DNA of 64,000 bases from Dicyema japonicum (taxonomy: Eukaryota > Dicyemida > Rhombozoa > Dicyemidae): NCBI GenBank assembly GCA_011109175.1, contig RDEW01000030.1, forward strand, positions 304,094 through 368,093, read 5' to 3'. The notes beneath the pieces were generated by a model. That model did not search any database, was not told where the DNA came from, and was given only the letters and a program-made list of their open reading frames with translations. Both the position numbers and the translations under genes were made by a program. Positions within the stretch are counted from its first letter, which is position 1. Each line of letters begins with the position of its first letter. Of the stretch, positions 34,687-45,436 are shown piece after piece.

Positions 34687-35039
34687 GATTAATCAACTCT
34701 TTGTATACCAAAGGGGTTAATCGTTCGCCATATGGAGGAAATGATCACTATGAGAGACTACACTGAAGACTTTTAATTCTACAATGACAAAAGGGAGAGG
34801 TTCATCATTCCAAAAAATTACAGAAATCCGAAAAAATTATAAGACAATTTTATTAACTTTGCTGCTAATTTGTATTATTGATGCTTAACAACGTGTTTTG
34901 AATCATATTGAGGGACTCTAATAGTAATATCTGGTAGTTGCTTCAGGCTCTCTTCCGCAGTTTTTCGAGCCACTCGATCGGTCTCATAAAAATTGCTGCG
35001 CATGGGCCAAGTCCGTCTTGGAAATTTTGTTTTTGAGAG

Positions 35040-35590
35040 AAATAATTAAGGAATGTTCGAAATCTTAAGACACATCGTCAATTCTTCGCATTATGTCGCT
35101 ATGTTATGTTATCCAATTAAGTCGTGTCCGACCCTTGGAGATCTCATGAACGAGTTTCCTCCACTCTCCCGATCCGTTGCAATTTGGAGTAGCCTTGATA
35201 TAGGCATTCCCGTGACGTCTTCCACCATGGATAGCCACCGAGTCCTTGGTCGGCCAGGTCTTCTCTTCCTAGTAATATTGCTCAGCATAATGTTTCTTTC
35301 CAGTGAATCAGAGCGGACAACATGCCCAAAGAACGCCAATCTGTGTTTTACGATTCTTCCTTCTAGCGAAATGTCAGTCTCTACCCGTTTGAGTACATCG
35401 ATGTTTGTTATTTTGGAAGTCCAAGGGATTCTTAGTAACCTCCTCCAGCACCACAGCTCAAAAGCTTCAATTTTTCGTCTATCCGTCTTTTTCAATATCC
35501 ATGATTCTGCGCCGTATAGAAAAACAAAGAACACGATTGCATTAACTAGTCTGCATTTGGTCCTTAAGGAAATATGTCGCTACTAAATGG
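35040..35590 (-). mobile_element. BovB-like RTE LINE, C-terminal fragment
   Basis: A 141-residue reverse-strand frame reads YGAESWILKKTDRRKIEAFE, LWCWRRLLRIPWTSKI, SLEGRIVKHRLAFFGHVVR, GRPRTRWLSMVEDVTGM and SPRVGHDLIG. This series is the hallmark of BovB-type RTE elements best known from vertebrates and arthropods, and differs from the other RTE-like fragments in this window. It is open throughout and therefore comparatively young. Confidence 0.8.
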
Positions 35591-36255
35591 AATATTTTTA
35601 ATAATTCGGAAGATTCCCTCTCAGAATATGTTTTACAAACAATTCTACACAGAGAAGTACAACTCAATCAGATATCGAATGAGGATTACTTAAATAAATT
35701 AAAATAAATAAAAAGTATTTGCGATAACTCTGCAACTTTATATGAATACAAATGCCCTTAATAGTTTGAGGACTATTAGCTATTTAATGAAGGTCCTTTT
35801 GTTGTAGTTTCTCTTTAGGCTTCTAAAAAATTCAATAGCTTTTTCTAGTGCGTTTTGCGTGTTCTGACAAGCGAGATGGTTTCATCACTTTTTTAGAAAA
35901 ATCCACACCACAATAAAACACAAAATTTTAAGTGGATCCTTTGGATTTCGAATAAAATCATAAAATAAATAGTTCTCTTTGTATTCCCTTATTTTTTAAC
36001 AGTTCCCATAAAAGTTGCACTCTTTTTTATTTAGAACCCCGAAATCACAGAGAAAGAAAGACAGAAAACTGTGTTAGTACACTAAATTATCAATCATGAT
36101 AATTTATCATCAATAAAATCCTCAAGGTCTAACTATAACCTAAAAAATTATCTTTGTTTTTTAAGTTCCTTTAATAAACGTATAAATTTTCCTCTTAGTC
36201 ACGTGGTATCGTGAGATGAGAATATAAAAGGCAGTAATACGAATGGAAAGTAAAA

Positions 36256-36459
36256 ATGGTTGCTGTATTTAAATCATCATTTTAGGGTAACGCTCACTCT
36301 TCCAAAACAAAAAATCCCCTTGAAGTGGAAAAGGAATATAAATTGGATGGGAACTTTTACAACTTTAACGACTCGAAGGGTCCAATGGATAGATTTAAAA
36401 AGGCGATCGGTTTGATGAGGAATAACTCATTTGGAAGCTACTCATTTTACGATGAGTAA
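36256..36459 (+). CDS. Small MGN-starting protein, paralogue B
   Basis: ATG at 36256-36258 is followed at once by a 27-nt GT-AG intron (36259-36285) and a second exon 36286-36459; the product is 58 residues, starting MGNAHSSKTKN, with GPMDRFKKAIG near residue 36 and a C-terminus SYSFYDE. The protein is charged and has no membrane segment; the MGN start and Ser at position 6 suit N-myristoyltransferase. The intron is more similar to that of paralogue A than the coding exons are. Upstream, CAGTAATACGAATG matches CAGTAATACGGATG at 33866-33879, which was upstream of paralogue A before a LINE intervened. Function unknown. Confidence 0.6.
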
Positions 36460-36599
36460 AGTTAAAATTTTTTCACAAATAAATTTTGGACTTTGTTTTC
36501 TAATTTGTATTGCTTCACAACGTGTTTAGAGTTAGGGAACTTGCTATTAATTACCTGTTAGTACTTTGAATTACTCTGTGGACATTTTCAATCCGTATA

Positions 36600-36740
36600 T
36601 AGTTATACTACAATTTTTCCATTCGAGGAGGAGAAGCCATTGGTATGGGATGTCACGTGCATCCATCCAACGTTGTTGACCATACCGTCTGATGACATTG
36701 AAGACCGTGAGTTCTTATTAAAGATTGTAAACCTGGGGTT
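36600..36740 (+). mobile_element. Restriction-like-endonuclease LINE fragment
   Basis: One frame reads EEKPLVWDVTCIHPT, the WDVT strand of the nuclease core, then stops. Too short for more. Confidence 0.4.
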
Positions 36741-37019
36741 AATAATAATCCAACATTTTTGGGAGTGCGGTAGACAGACTGTATGATGAAGGCCAAGGAG
36801 GAAAATATGAAATGTTTCTTGATAACCAACTTGCGAATACAAGTCCACCACGGAGTTAACGTTTTCTTTGGTGTGGAGTCGATATTTCCTTATTGAATGA
36901 ATGCAATATCAAAAAGTGTCTTTCATGAATCTTTGAGTAATATTTTGAGAAATGTCACTAATCCGGGTATTATTCTCCAGTATGCGCTGGGATCACGTTC
37001 CTGAATCTAAAAGTGGATA

Positions 37020-37430
37020 ATCTGAAATCGCCCGGTAACTACAGGCCGATTACATGTATGCCAACGCTGTACAAATTTGTAGATATAACGGGATCTTTTC
37101 TACTAGTCAACTTGGTACTACGCGTGAATTCCAGGGATCAAAGGAACTAGCACTTATTAACAAGCATCATAACTACGGCTTCATCATTCTTTGCAGCTCG
37201 GAATCCATCGCTTCTACTAATCAGCGATAGAAACCGCAGATACACGTAAATTGGGAAGAACTCCACGCCTATCCAAATTATAATGAAAAAAGAGCGTCGT
37301 GGATTCAGAAACGCTTTGTGTACTATGGAAGCTCTCGATCCTGTTGAGGTCTACAGGGATCACTTAATTAGACGGCTTAACAACCTTCTTGATGTTCCCT
37401 TTTTCGGGGTTCGGTAATAATAATAAATTT
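37020..37430 (+). mobile_element. LINE fragment with NYRPIT motif and 3' tail
   Basis: LKSPGNYRPITCMPTLYKFV (RT motif 1 region) is joined within 250 bases to ALDPVEVYRDHLI and the tail GGGATCACTTAATTAG ... TTCGGGGTT(CGG)TAATAATAA. The same tail ends the 60200-60900 copy, so this is an internally deleted element. Confidence 0.6.
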
Positions 37431-37629
37431 CTTGTGATGAACACGTTTATTTCTGCTGATCTCGTTGGAACACTTCCTTCGGATCTACTATGAATGAACT
37501 TATAGGAAAACAATGAGACCCAGTGGTCCAAGGGCTGTTTGGCATACAAAAAACTGTTAGTCCTATAAGTGGACTAGGGGGATAGATGGATATTTAACTT
37601 TAGTTATTGATTATTATAGCTGAGTCATG

Positions 37630-38400
37630 TGAATTCTGAAAAAAACCACACCTCTCCAAATTCTAGTGAATGAAGAGCATTGTGGATACAGAAAAACAGT
37701 GGATAGCTCAGAATAATCTAAAAATATATCAGAACCACCTTGAATTGCACGAGCTCTTCCTGACTTCATCTTTTTTCCCTCTCAGCCTGCAACTTCCAGA
37801 ATTTTCAGATTCCAAAATGGAGGCCTTCGAAGAATTATTGGATGCAACAGATTCACATCGTCCCACCACTTTTACTGGAAAACCATCATTCTGCCATCAG
37901 CTCCACGAGGAACCTCCAATTTTTAAAGGAAACCACGGAACCGGACCACTCTTGCCACTTCTTGAACCACATATAGAACTGCCGTATGATATTCCCTACC
38001 ATAGAGAACCTGTTTCTCGAATTGGAAAGATTCCTCAGCCACCACTTGATAAAACCAAGTCAAAGACAACACATGACCACGTCTCTACCAAAGCAATCCG
38101 AAGACTAGTTTGGAACGATCTACTGGATGTCCCTTTCCACTGTTGGATGACTCGGAGACTACCCTCGACAGAGAAACAAGGAGGACCCTAACACAATTTC
38201 GTTCTGGATACTTCCGCCTAACATACCAATCGAGCTCTTGGCTTCCCTATCGGACCAATTGTCATTGATTCTACAAGAAGCTGTCTCTTACTCGAGACCT
38301 CCGGAGTACATCAGAGACCTATGAAAGCGTTCAGTACTAGCTGTTGCACGCCTGAGGACACCCAGCCTCCTACAAAGTAGCGAGATCGGGGTTAATAACT
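37630..38400 (+). mobile_element. LINE C-terminal coding region
   Basis: A 173-codon frame from 37670 contains TKAIRRLVWNDLLDVPFHCW and, after a shift, TLTQFRSGYFRLTY, like the L.QLRSG.CR block of jockey/R1-type LINE C-termini. Codons 1-20 match the inter-element sequence before 60800. It is not a host gene as far as I can tell, but Pro-rich HRPTTFTGKPSF and LPYDIPYHREP are unexplained. Confidence 0.5.
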
Positions 38401-38883
38401 AACTGGTAGACTAGATTGTTAGCGACATGAGATCTTATAATTTATTATCGACATGAACTTTTTTAAGTTTTTGAGTTTTTCAGACTTTTCTACGTAAATT
38501 AAACCGAGACTTTTCCTGTACTCGATACTTCATTGTTCAGAACTTTGGGTTTCTGATGTCTCCCGAGTTCATCCATGAAACAGAAGCTTAATAAACATTT
38601 TGTGTAATTGAACGACACTACCATCTCGCCACTAACTACTAAGGTGTGATCAAATTGTAATCACATATTAAAAATATCACGTGATTCACGTATGTGGTGG
38701 CATTGCTCATTTGAAGTGTTAAAAAGAGTCACAAACTCGCTTCCAGAGACATGGATGGAGTATACTTTACTCCTCTCCTGCAAGGAAGTCAAGCAAATCG
38801 TATTTCAAATATCACTATAACATTTATTACCAAAGAAGAAAAAACATAAAATTTTAAAAAATTTCACAAAATTAACTGTAATT

Positions 38884-40496
38884 CTAAAAGCCAGTCTTAT
38901 GCCTGACTAACTCAATGCAAGTACAAGCATCAATGAAGCTGTCATGTCCATTAATATCTTCGATAATATATCAAACAACCGTTCTGTATCACTTTATTCA
39001 AAAAATTAAGCGCCAAAGTCCTAAGAGCACACCTATAGGGGAGTCCCATTCTGTGAGGAAATATCACAGAGGTGTCCACCACGGTTTCATGTAAAAGCTA
39101 CAATCACAACAATAACGACTTTAAGGGAGACAAGGTCATTATTCAAGCTGTGTCCAATCAAAATTGATTTACTACACAGAAGACTCACAATCACGTTCTG
39201 AACATCTTTTAAGGTTGTCCTTGTTTCCTTCAAGTTCTCCTCCGTGATCCCACTGAATCTGACACTAACAACCCACGAGACCTTGTATTGTAGTCTATTA
39301 TCTTTCCTAAGGGAAGCACGTGCGAATCATACACCAACTGCAGGTCGTGGTCGACCACACTGATCCTCGCTAACTCGATTCCTTCCGTCGTATAGATCAT
39401 TTCGCAGTCAATCGCGTAAATTCCACACTCACAGTCCTTCCCACCACAATCTGGGGCTCTCACATAACCACTTGTTTCTGCACCTTCATATACGTGGTAC
39501 TAAATTTGGAAGAGATCCTACCCTTGCCGAAGAACATGGAGGAGCTGAGCTGTCAATTGAATTACAGCACGAATAAGTTGGTTCACTGTTCTTTTTGAGT
39601 CTCAAAAGCTTGGAGGGATGATGGTAGCACATATCCTCCAGTGGTTCCCTCAAATAATCACTCTTTGGATTGAATATAGCCTTGCAGCGAATACACGTGG
39701 CCAAACCATCGGATCTTCTGACTGAAATTAAATGTGGAGTACCTTTAGGGCCATATTGAGAAGGGAATAATTTAACAGAGGCCGGATTATCATAATCAAA
39801 GGTCGGATAACCAAAACTTAATCTATTTTCCTCTGACAAGATATACTGAGTTAACCCTGCTCTAATCAGTTTCCCTATTAAATATTAATAAAAGGGGACA
39901 GTCAATGGAAGTCACATTCTTTACTTCCTCGTCATTCGTGAGCTTATTATTGCCGGCCTTAATGTCCGATCTAATCTTCCTAACAAACATGTTCGACAGG
40001 TTCCTGTAGGAGTCCAGACACTTGGATTTCTTGGAAATGTTTTTCTCAGTCGCTTTGACAATGGAGACGGCTGTTACCCGATCTTTCTCGGGATAAAGCT
40101 TAAAGGCTTCTTTCAATAAGAAGGCGACCATGTCCTGTCGGACTTTCCGTGATATCACACAGTCATGTTCGTTGTGAATCCAAATTAGTCCACTGACATC
40201 AACTGACTAGAATATTTGATATCCATTACTTTGTGTACAGCGTTTTTAGGTTCTTCCTTATTATTGGCTGATGCCTCTCTGTTGGGCTCCTCAACGCGGA
40301 TCTTTGGTTTGATGAAGGTAATGCTTTCGACAAAGTCTTCCATCTCCTGTTTTGACATAGAGGTGGACAGTTGATTCGTTTTAGAATCCTTGGGGGAGCT
40401 GATCAGCATTATTTCATCGTCTGAATCATATCCAAATATATCTGTTGATTTTAACAATCCGCAATCTCCACTACGATCAGAAGTTAATTCAGCCAT
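38884..40496 (-). CDS. REXO1: REXO1-type DEDDh 3'-5' RNA exonuclease
   Basis: Seven reverse-strand exons, 40496-40230, 40206-39900, 39874-39522, 39499-39282, 39252-39120, 39097-38980 and 38957-38884, with introns of 23, 25, 22, 29, 22 and 22 nt, give exactly 490 codons (489 residues). The catalytic set is complete: AIDCEM (Asp340, Glu342), then IELARISVVD and KIIDYNTSG, GHSLNND (Asp421), VVDTSVIFPHRMGLPY, and GHDSFID (His470, Asp475). Upstream cysteines CIRCKAIF, MCYHH and CC match the Cys-rich region before the nuclease in REXO1. The N-terminal 90 residues are acidic and Ser-rich and much shorter than in vertebrates. Family members trim 3' ends of structured RNAs in the nucleus. Start at ATG 40496 is the first in frame. 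This is the cleanest demonstration of micro-introns in the window. Confidence 0.95.
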
Positions 40497-40639
40497 ATTA
40501 CAGAATACTAGTTATTTAAACTTATATCATTACTTTATTATTTTTTTATAATATTAAAGAATTTAAAATAGAATATTTAAAAATATTTTCAAAAAAATGG
40601 ATTTATTTAATGACTTAGTGCAAAAGATTAATAAGTTTT

Positions 40640-40770
40640 CCAATATATTTATGTCGCATCAATATTTCGGCCACATGGCGCCATGTGGTGGTGCGGCTAA
40701 TTGGTTGAAGATTTCTGTTTGTTTCGTCTGTTTCTCCTCTTTCCATTTTTACTAGAGTGGCTTCATGTTT
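40640..40770 (+). mobile_element. SINE-B head
   Basis: ACATGGCGCCATGTGGTG, CTAATTGGTTGAAGATTTCT, TTTCGTCTGTTTC and ACTAGAGTGGCTTCATG match the first third of the 50190-50525 copy read in reverse. The rest is absent. Confidence 0.6.
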
Positions 40771-40859
40771 TTTTTATTTATAAATAAGCTGAAAATTCGG
40801 AACCCAAATCGCAAGCAGGAACCAAAAAATATACATAAAAGTAAAAAGATTTACGAAGC

Positions 40860-41060
40860 CCGTCGCTTGGTCACATGTGACTACTTGATTGAAGATTTCT
40901 TTCTTTCTAGTGGCGTCATCGGATCCACTTTACATAGGAGACCCCCGATGTTTGGCCGGTATTCAAAAGGATCCATCTCTTCTCTATTTCATTTACCGTC
41001 TACGAGATCTGGTTTCGACCTCAGCTTCTCGGACAATGTCCTCCGGAAGACTATGCTTTA
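40860..41060 (+). repeat. Dispersed repeat family E, best copy
   Basis: Opens with CTACTTGATTGAAGATTTCT, similar to SINE-B, then AGTGGCGTCATCGGATCCAC, GGAGACCCCCGATGTTTGGC and AAAAGGATCCATC. Matches 22365-22480 and 5845-6010. Confidence 0.5.
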
Positions 41061-41815
41061 ATGAGTACTCTACTGGAATGTGTAAGGATAGAGGGATTAG
41101 TATAACTAATGTGATCCTTAGAACTGATGACTAGCTAATGTTTCAAGAATTCTTCAAAACATATGGGGAAAAGTTCTGAGGTCATACGCAACAACGCTTC
41201 CTGAAGTCCTTAATAGTGACCTGAGACCAGTGAACAGAATAAGAAGACGGTGAAGACCTCAGTAGTCTGCGGAGTCTGGTATCGAACAGGAGAGGGTGAG
41301 AGACTAGCATCGAGAATCACAAAATTCTGAGTCCTTTTAAAATGAAAAGTAACTAAAGCAAACTATTGTTTTCTATTCTATGGTTGTATTTTTGTTAATC
41401 GCGTTGATATAATTTTTTCAAAGTTTCTCGTTTAGACGAATGCATGATTCGCAAATGATACAACAACCTTGGTTGTTTGACAATGCAGTATTCCATATTT
41501 GGCAATACGGCTTTGTTTTATTACTAGAATTCCATGACCTTAAAAATATTAAATAGCAACTCTCTTTCGCCGCTCTGTGCCGAAAATCCAACTTCCTACA
41601 ATGCTCTAATGGATTGTGTATTACTAGAAGACTTTACATCACCCCTCTTGTATTCCTTTCAAAACCCTCCCGTCCTCAGAGAAGCTGTGTTGGATCTCGG
41701 AAGGTCCACCGGAAAAAGATGAGAGACCTGATGGAGGCGGCCGGGATCACCAAATTAGTTTAATACAATTAAATTAACTATTGGTGTTCTTGGGTTAACT
41801 AAATAAATAGCAACT
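41061..41815. other. Unassigned
   Basis: A 62-codon frame at 41534-41722 shows no motif I recognise. No gene is called. Confidence 0.35.
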
Positions 41816-41819
41816 CTCA

Positions 41820-41965
41820 GGTTGAGAAATACTGGTCTATAGGACTCACACGCTACAACAAAAGTTAAGAACCTTCTTGGTCTTTTTTAAATTAGTTACC
41901 ATACCTCTATTTACTTTAAATAAAGTGTATATCCTGCCCATACAGAATTATAGCTACCGCGTAGG
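41820..41965 (+). mobile_element. SINE-A 3' part
   Basis: TACTTTAAATAAAGTGTATAT, CCTGCCCATACAGAATTATA and GCTACCG match the family tail AAATAAAGTGTGTGTCCTGC ... GAGCTATAA; only weak body sequence precedes it. Confidence 0.5.
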
Positions 41966-42489
41966 AAGAAAGCCAATATTGGACGAGGGACATTTAAAAT
42001 ATAATTGGTCAGGCCCCGGAGGATCTGGACTCTCCCCTGAGGTATCTCATCTTCCAGTCATTACTCAGTAATCTTACATATATAGGCAAGTCGCACCCTT
42101 CCAAACGGAAGACAGCTATTTTTTTCACTGTCACCTTCACTGGTCTCAATAGTTTATCCTGGTCCTCATTCAAATTTGGACCTCATACGGAGAGCAACTT
42201 TATAGCGGATCACTATGCCTTTTTCAACAAAATAATTTTTCTCTCCTCGGAGAGGGTCTGTTTTGAGCACATTTTTATTTAACCGCGTAATGGGCGAAAT
42301 ACCTCAGAGATAGTATGAAGACAAAGAAGGAAGTAAGTTGTTGAGCTTCGATAGATCAATAAAAAATTCCATTAAAAGGGATGCAAATTTGATCCAAAAT
42401 ACCATCCAGTAGTTTCCACAGCTTAAACTTCAATTTGGGCACGACACACACTGTTATTTCATGGATCTTAGGAAGAGGGCAAAGGCATC

Positions 42490-42690
42490 AGGAATGTTCT
42501 TAACTCTTTTTGTCGTGCGTGACTCCCTGTATACAATCCGGTTCCGAAATGATGTAACACCGACGATAGTGCCACTCGCCAAGCAAGGAAGCATTATGGA
42601 ACTTTCAGACGTGATAATGGCAGCAAGATTCGAATCAGAAAGCACCCAAATTCTGTCTGGAATTTATGACACTATGCCACTCCGAGTTTA
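42490..42690 (-). mobile_element. SINE-A diverged copy
   Basis: Reverse-strand copy: ACTCCCTGTATACAATCCGG, CCACTCGCCAAGC, TGGAACTTTCAGACG, a weak B box (AGCAAGATTCGAATCAG) and ACACTATGCCACTCCGAG at the head end. Confidence 0.6.
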
Positions 42691-44879
42691 GTGTAAGGGG
42701 CCATTAAGCGGAAAAGAAATATATAATGTCTCATTTTAGTTGAACCCACTAGCCTTACTGCAAGCACATCTCGTGAAAAAAAAATCGATACACTACTAAA
42801 TGAAATGTTTTTCAACTAACTCAACCTTACCCCTGGGAACGGAATTACTAATACCTATACAAAAACCCAATAACCCAAAAGGACCGGTTGAAAACTTACA
42901 ACCATTATCAAATTCTCTACGGAAAGTCTCAGCTAACATTGTATTAGAACGAATAAAAGGACCCGCCTATTAATACCTACCCGAAGAAAATACACGCTGA
43001 AATATCGGAGATTATGTCGCGGTTAAACTATTTGTGCTCGATTGCACATGTGGATTTAATGGAAACGATGACCTTGGCTTTGAAGAAGCAAGGTCACCTA
43101 AATGTTTGAAGCAAGGACTAAAAATAGTGCTAGTGAATGCCCGATCCCTAGGGAAAAGGCATAATGAACTAGCACTACTTGCGAGGACCTCCAAGATCGA
43201 CATCTTGGTGGTCAATGAGACGAAATTAAAGAAAGCGAAGAGTAATATAATGACTGGATACAATTCTGTGGACGTTTTATGGAAGGCTGGAGCAGTTGCT
43301 GGTACGGGAACGTCTATTTTCTACCGGGACTGCCTCCGAATTCGTAATCCAAAAGTCGTTTGTGATGTATTGTGTGAATTTGTAAGCATGGAAGTTTGTT
43401 GCGACGGAGTATGGATTAGTGTTGGAGGTCTATACTCCAAGAATCTTGAGACTTGTTCTACAGATATCACTGAGTTCTACAACAAGAATCCCTATACTAT
43501 CTTAATTGGGGATCTTAATTCGAAGAACACTAGTTATGGTTGTAGCAAGACAAATCAGGATGGACGACGTTTAGAATTATTGTCTGATTCATGTGGCTTT
43601 GTGATCCTTACGTCGGATGACCCAAATCATTTTTCTTATCATGGTGGCGACAAACTCGGCGTATTCCTAGTATCGCCAGCTCTATCTGTGTATGTGGGAA
43701 AGCCAAAAACTCTATGGGATATCGGGAGTGACCATATTCCACAAGAATTAGTTATCACTTTGAGACCAGATGTTATGGAAGATGTCTTCTTGAGGTTCAA
43801 CATATCTAACTTGGATTGGGCCCACTATAGGGTCTTCATATCCAATAATTTGTGTGTTCTACCGAGAGAGTTTTCAACCATAGAAGGTATCAATGCTGCA
43901 AGTAGAGAATAACAAATCTACTGCAGTCATATCTTCATCTGTATTCACGAAGGGTTTTCTCAAAAAAATCATTATTTTGTGTCGCCAATTATTATGAGGC
44001 TTATTCGTGAGAGGAATCGCCTAAGGACAAAGCAAAGGCGTTGTGTCGACAAAATAGACGGGAAATTCATATCAGACAGAATTAGGATGATGAAGGAAGC
44101 AATCATGAATATATGGAAGGAAGAGACTGACCGTATATGGAAGGCTGAGGCTGCGAAAATTGATATAAAGAATCCCTCTTTTTGGAAATGCTATCAGAAG
44201 ATAATGTGTCCGAAGTCGGGAGCAGAAAAAATTATATTGAATAAACCAGACGGGGGAATATGCATAACGGAGGAAACACCTTCGATATTCAGGGATCAGC
44301 TCCAAAAAATTCAGGGTGTGGATCCGTGGAGTTTGATCCCTGATGACAAAAAGAAGGTGTCTGCCGATATATTTAAACACTCCGACGAGGAACTACCTAT
44401 TGCTGATAGCACTGTCAGCATCTTTGAAGTGATGACAGCTATCAGGGAATGCAAGGTCAATGCTCCAGGATATGACCACATATCAATGAAACTTATCAAA
44501 GAGGGTCCGGATATTTTGTTTGACTATCTGCGATGTCTTTATGATGGGTGTTTACGACTTGGCCACCTGCCTTTAATATGGAAGAAAGCTGTTGTGAGGA
44601 TGATTCCAAAACCAGGGAAGCCAAAGAGAGATCCGGCAAGCTACAGACCAATTAGCTTAATATGTTCTTTCGCGAAAGTGATTGAACGTATCATTTTCAA
44701 AAGGCTAAGCAGACATATAGAAGAGAATGACTTTCTGATTCCGGAGCAGTGGGGTTTTCGTTTCTGAAGAGGCTGTGCAGACTGTTTCCTTCTACTGAAT
44801 TCTGAAATCATGAAAGCAAAGGATTCCAAGAACAAATAAACTTATTATGTCTTGATATCTCGAAAGCATTTGACAGTGT

Positions 44880-44888
44880 ATGCCATGA
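44880..44888 (+). repeat. 9-bp target-site duplication, left copy
   Basis: ATGCCATGA, repeated at 45437-45445 flanking the foldback element. Confidence 0.85.
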
Positions 44889-45436
44889 GGAGTGCGGAAA
44901 AAAAGTCAAGTGGAAAAAAGGTCAAGCGGAAAAAAAGTCAAGTCGTCTTTTTTTAGTTTATATCGCATTTTTTGTGATACTACTAGCATCTTTTAATTTT
45001 TAAAAATTTTTTCAATACTTGACTTTTTTTCCGCTTGACTTTTTTTCCATTTTTTGAAAATTTTTCCCTTATAAATTTCGAAATTTAGCGCAAAAATGGA
45101 AAAAAAGTCAAGTCCGCTAACGAAAATCACGGACTTGACTTTTTTTCCGCTTTGGTATAATCGCTTTGACTAAATCAATTTAAGAATTTCTAGGTAATAA
45201 TAAAAATTTTTTTTTTATTATCAAATGAAGTTCCGTAATTTCGTTAACGGACTTGACTTTTTTTCCGTTTATAAGGGAAAAATTTTCAAAATGGAAAAAA
45301 GTCAAGTATTGAAAAATATTTAAAAATTAAAAGATGCTAGTAGTATCACAAAAAATGCGATTATAAACTAAAAAAAGACAACTTGACTTTTTTTCCGCTT
45401 GAACCTTTTTTCCACTTGACTTTTTTTCCTACAACC
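44889..45436. mobile_element. Foldback (long-TIR, Mutator-like?) element
   Basis: A 548-bp element made of two inverted arms of roughly 210-245 bp (44889-45133 and 45224-45436) around a spacer of about 90 bp. Each arm starts GG..G..GGAAAAAAAGTCAAG and contains several copies of GGAAAAAAAGTCAAG in both orientations, then GATACTACTAGCATC and TTTTCCCTTATAAA. Perfect 9-bp direct repeats (ATGCCATGA) flank it; removing the element and one repeat restores the host LINE frame FDSVCHESLLISL. Long TIRs plus a 9-bp duplication are typical of Mutator-like elements. There is no coding capacity, so it must move in trans. Confidence 0.85.

Noticed and set aside
37670-38191. A host gene of 173 codons
   Set aside because: Its ends join LINE sequence on both sides and a LINE C-terminal motif follows in the next frame.
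41534-41722. Protein-coding gene
   Set aside because: Open for 62 codons only, no motif and repeats on both sides.
44889-45436. Transcription terminator, replication origin or cruciform regulatory site
   Set aside because: The perfect 9-bp flanking duplication and restoration of the LINE frame show that it is a mobile insertion.
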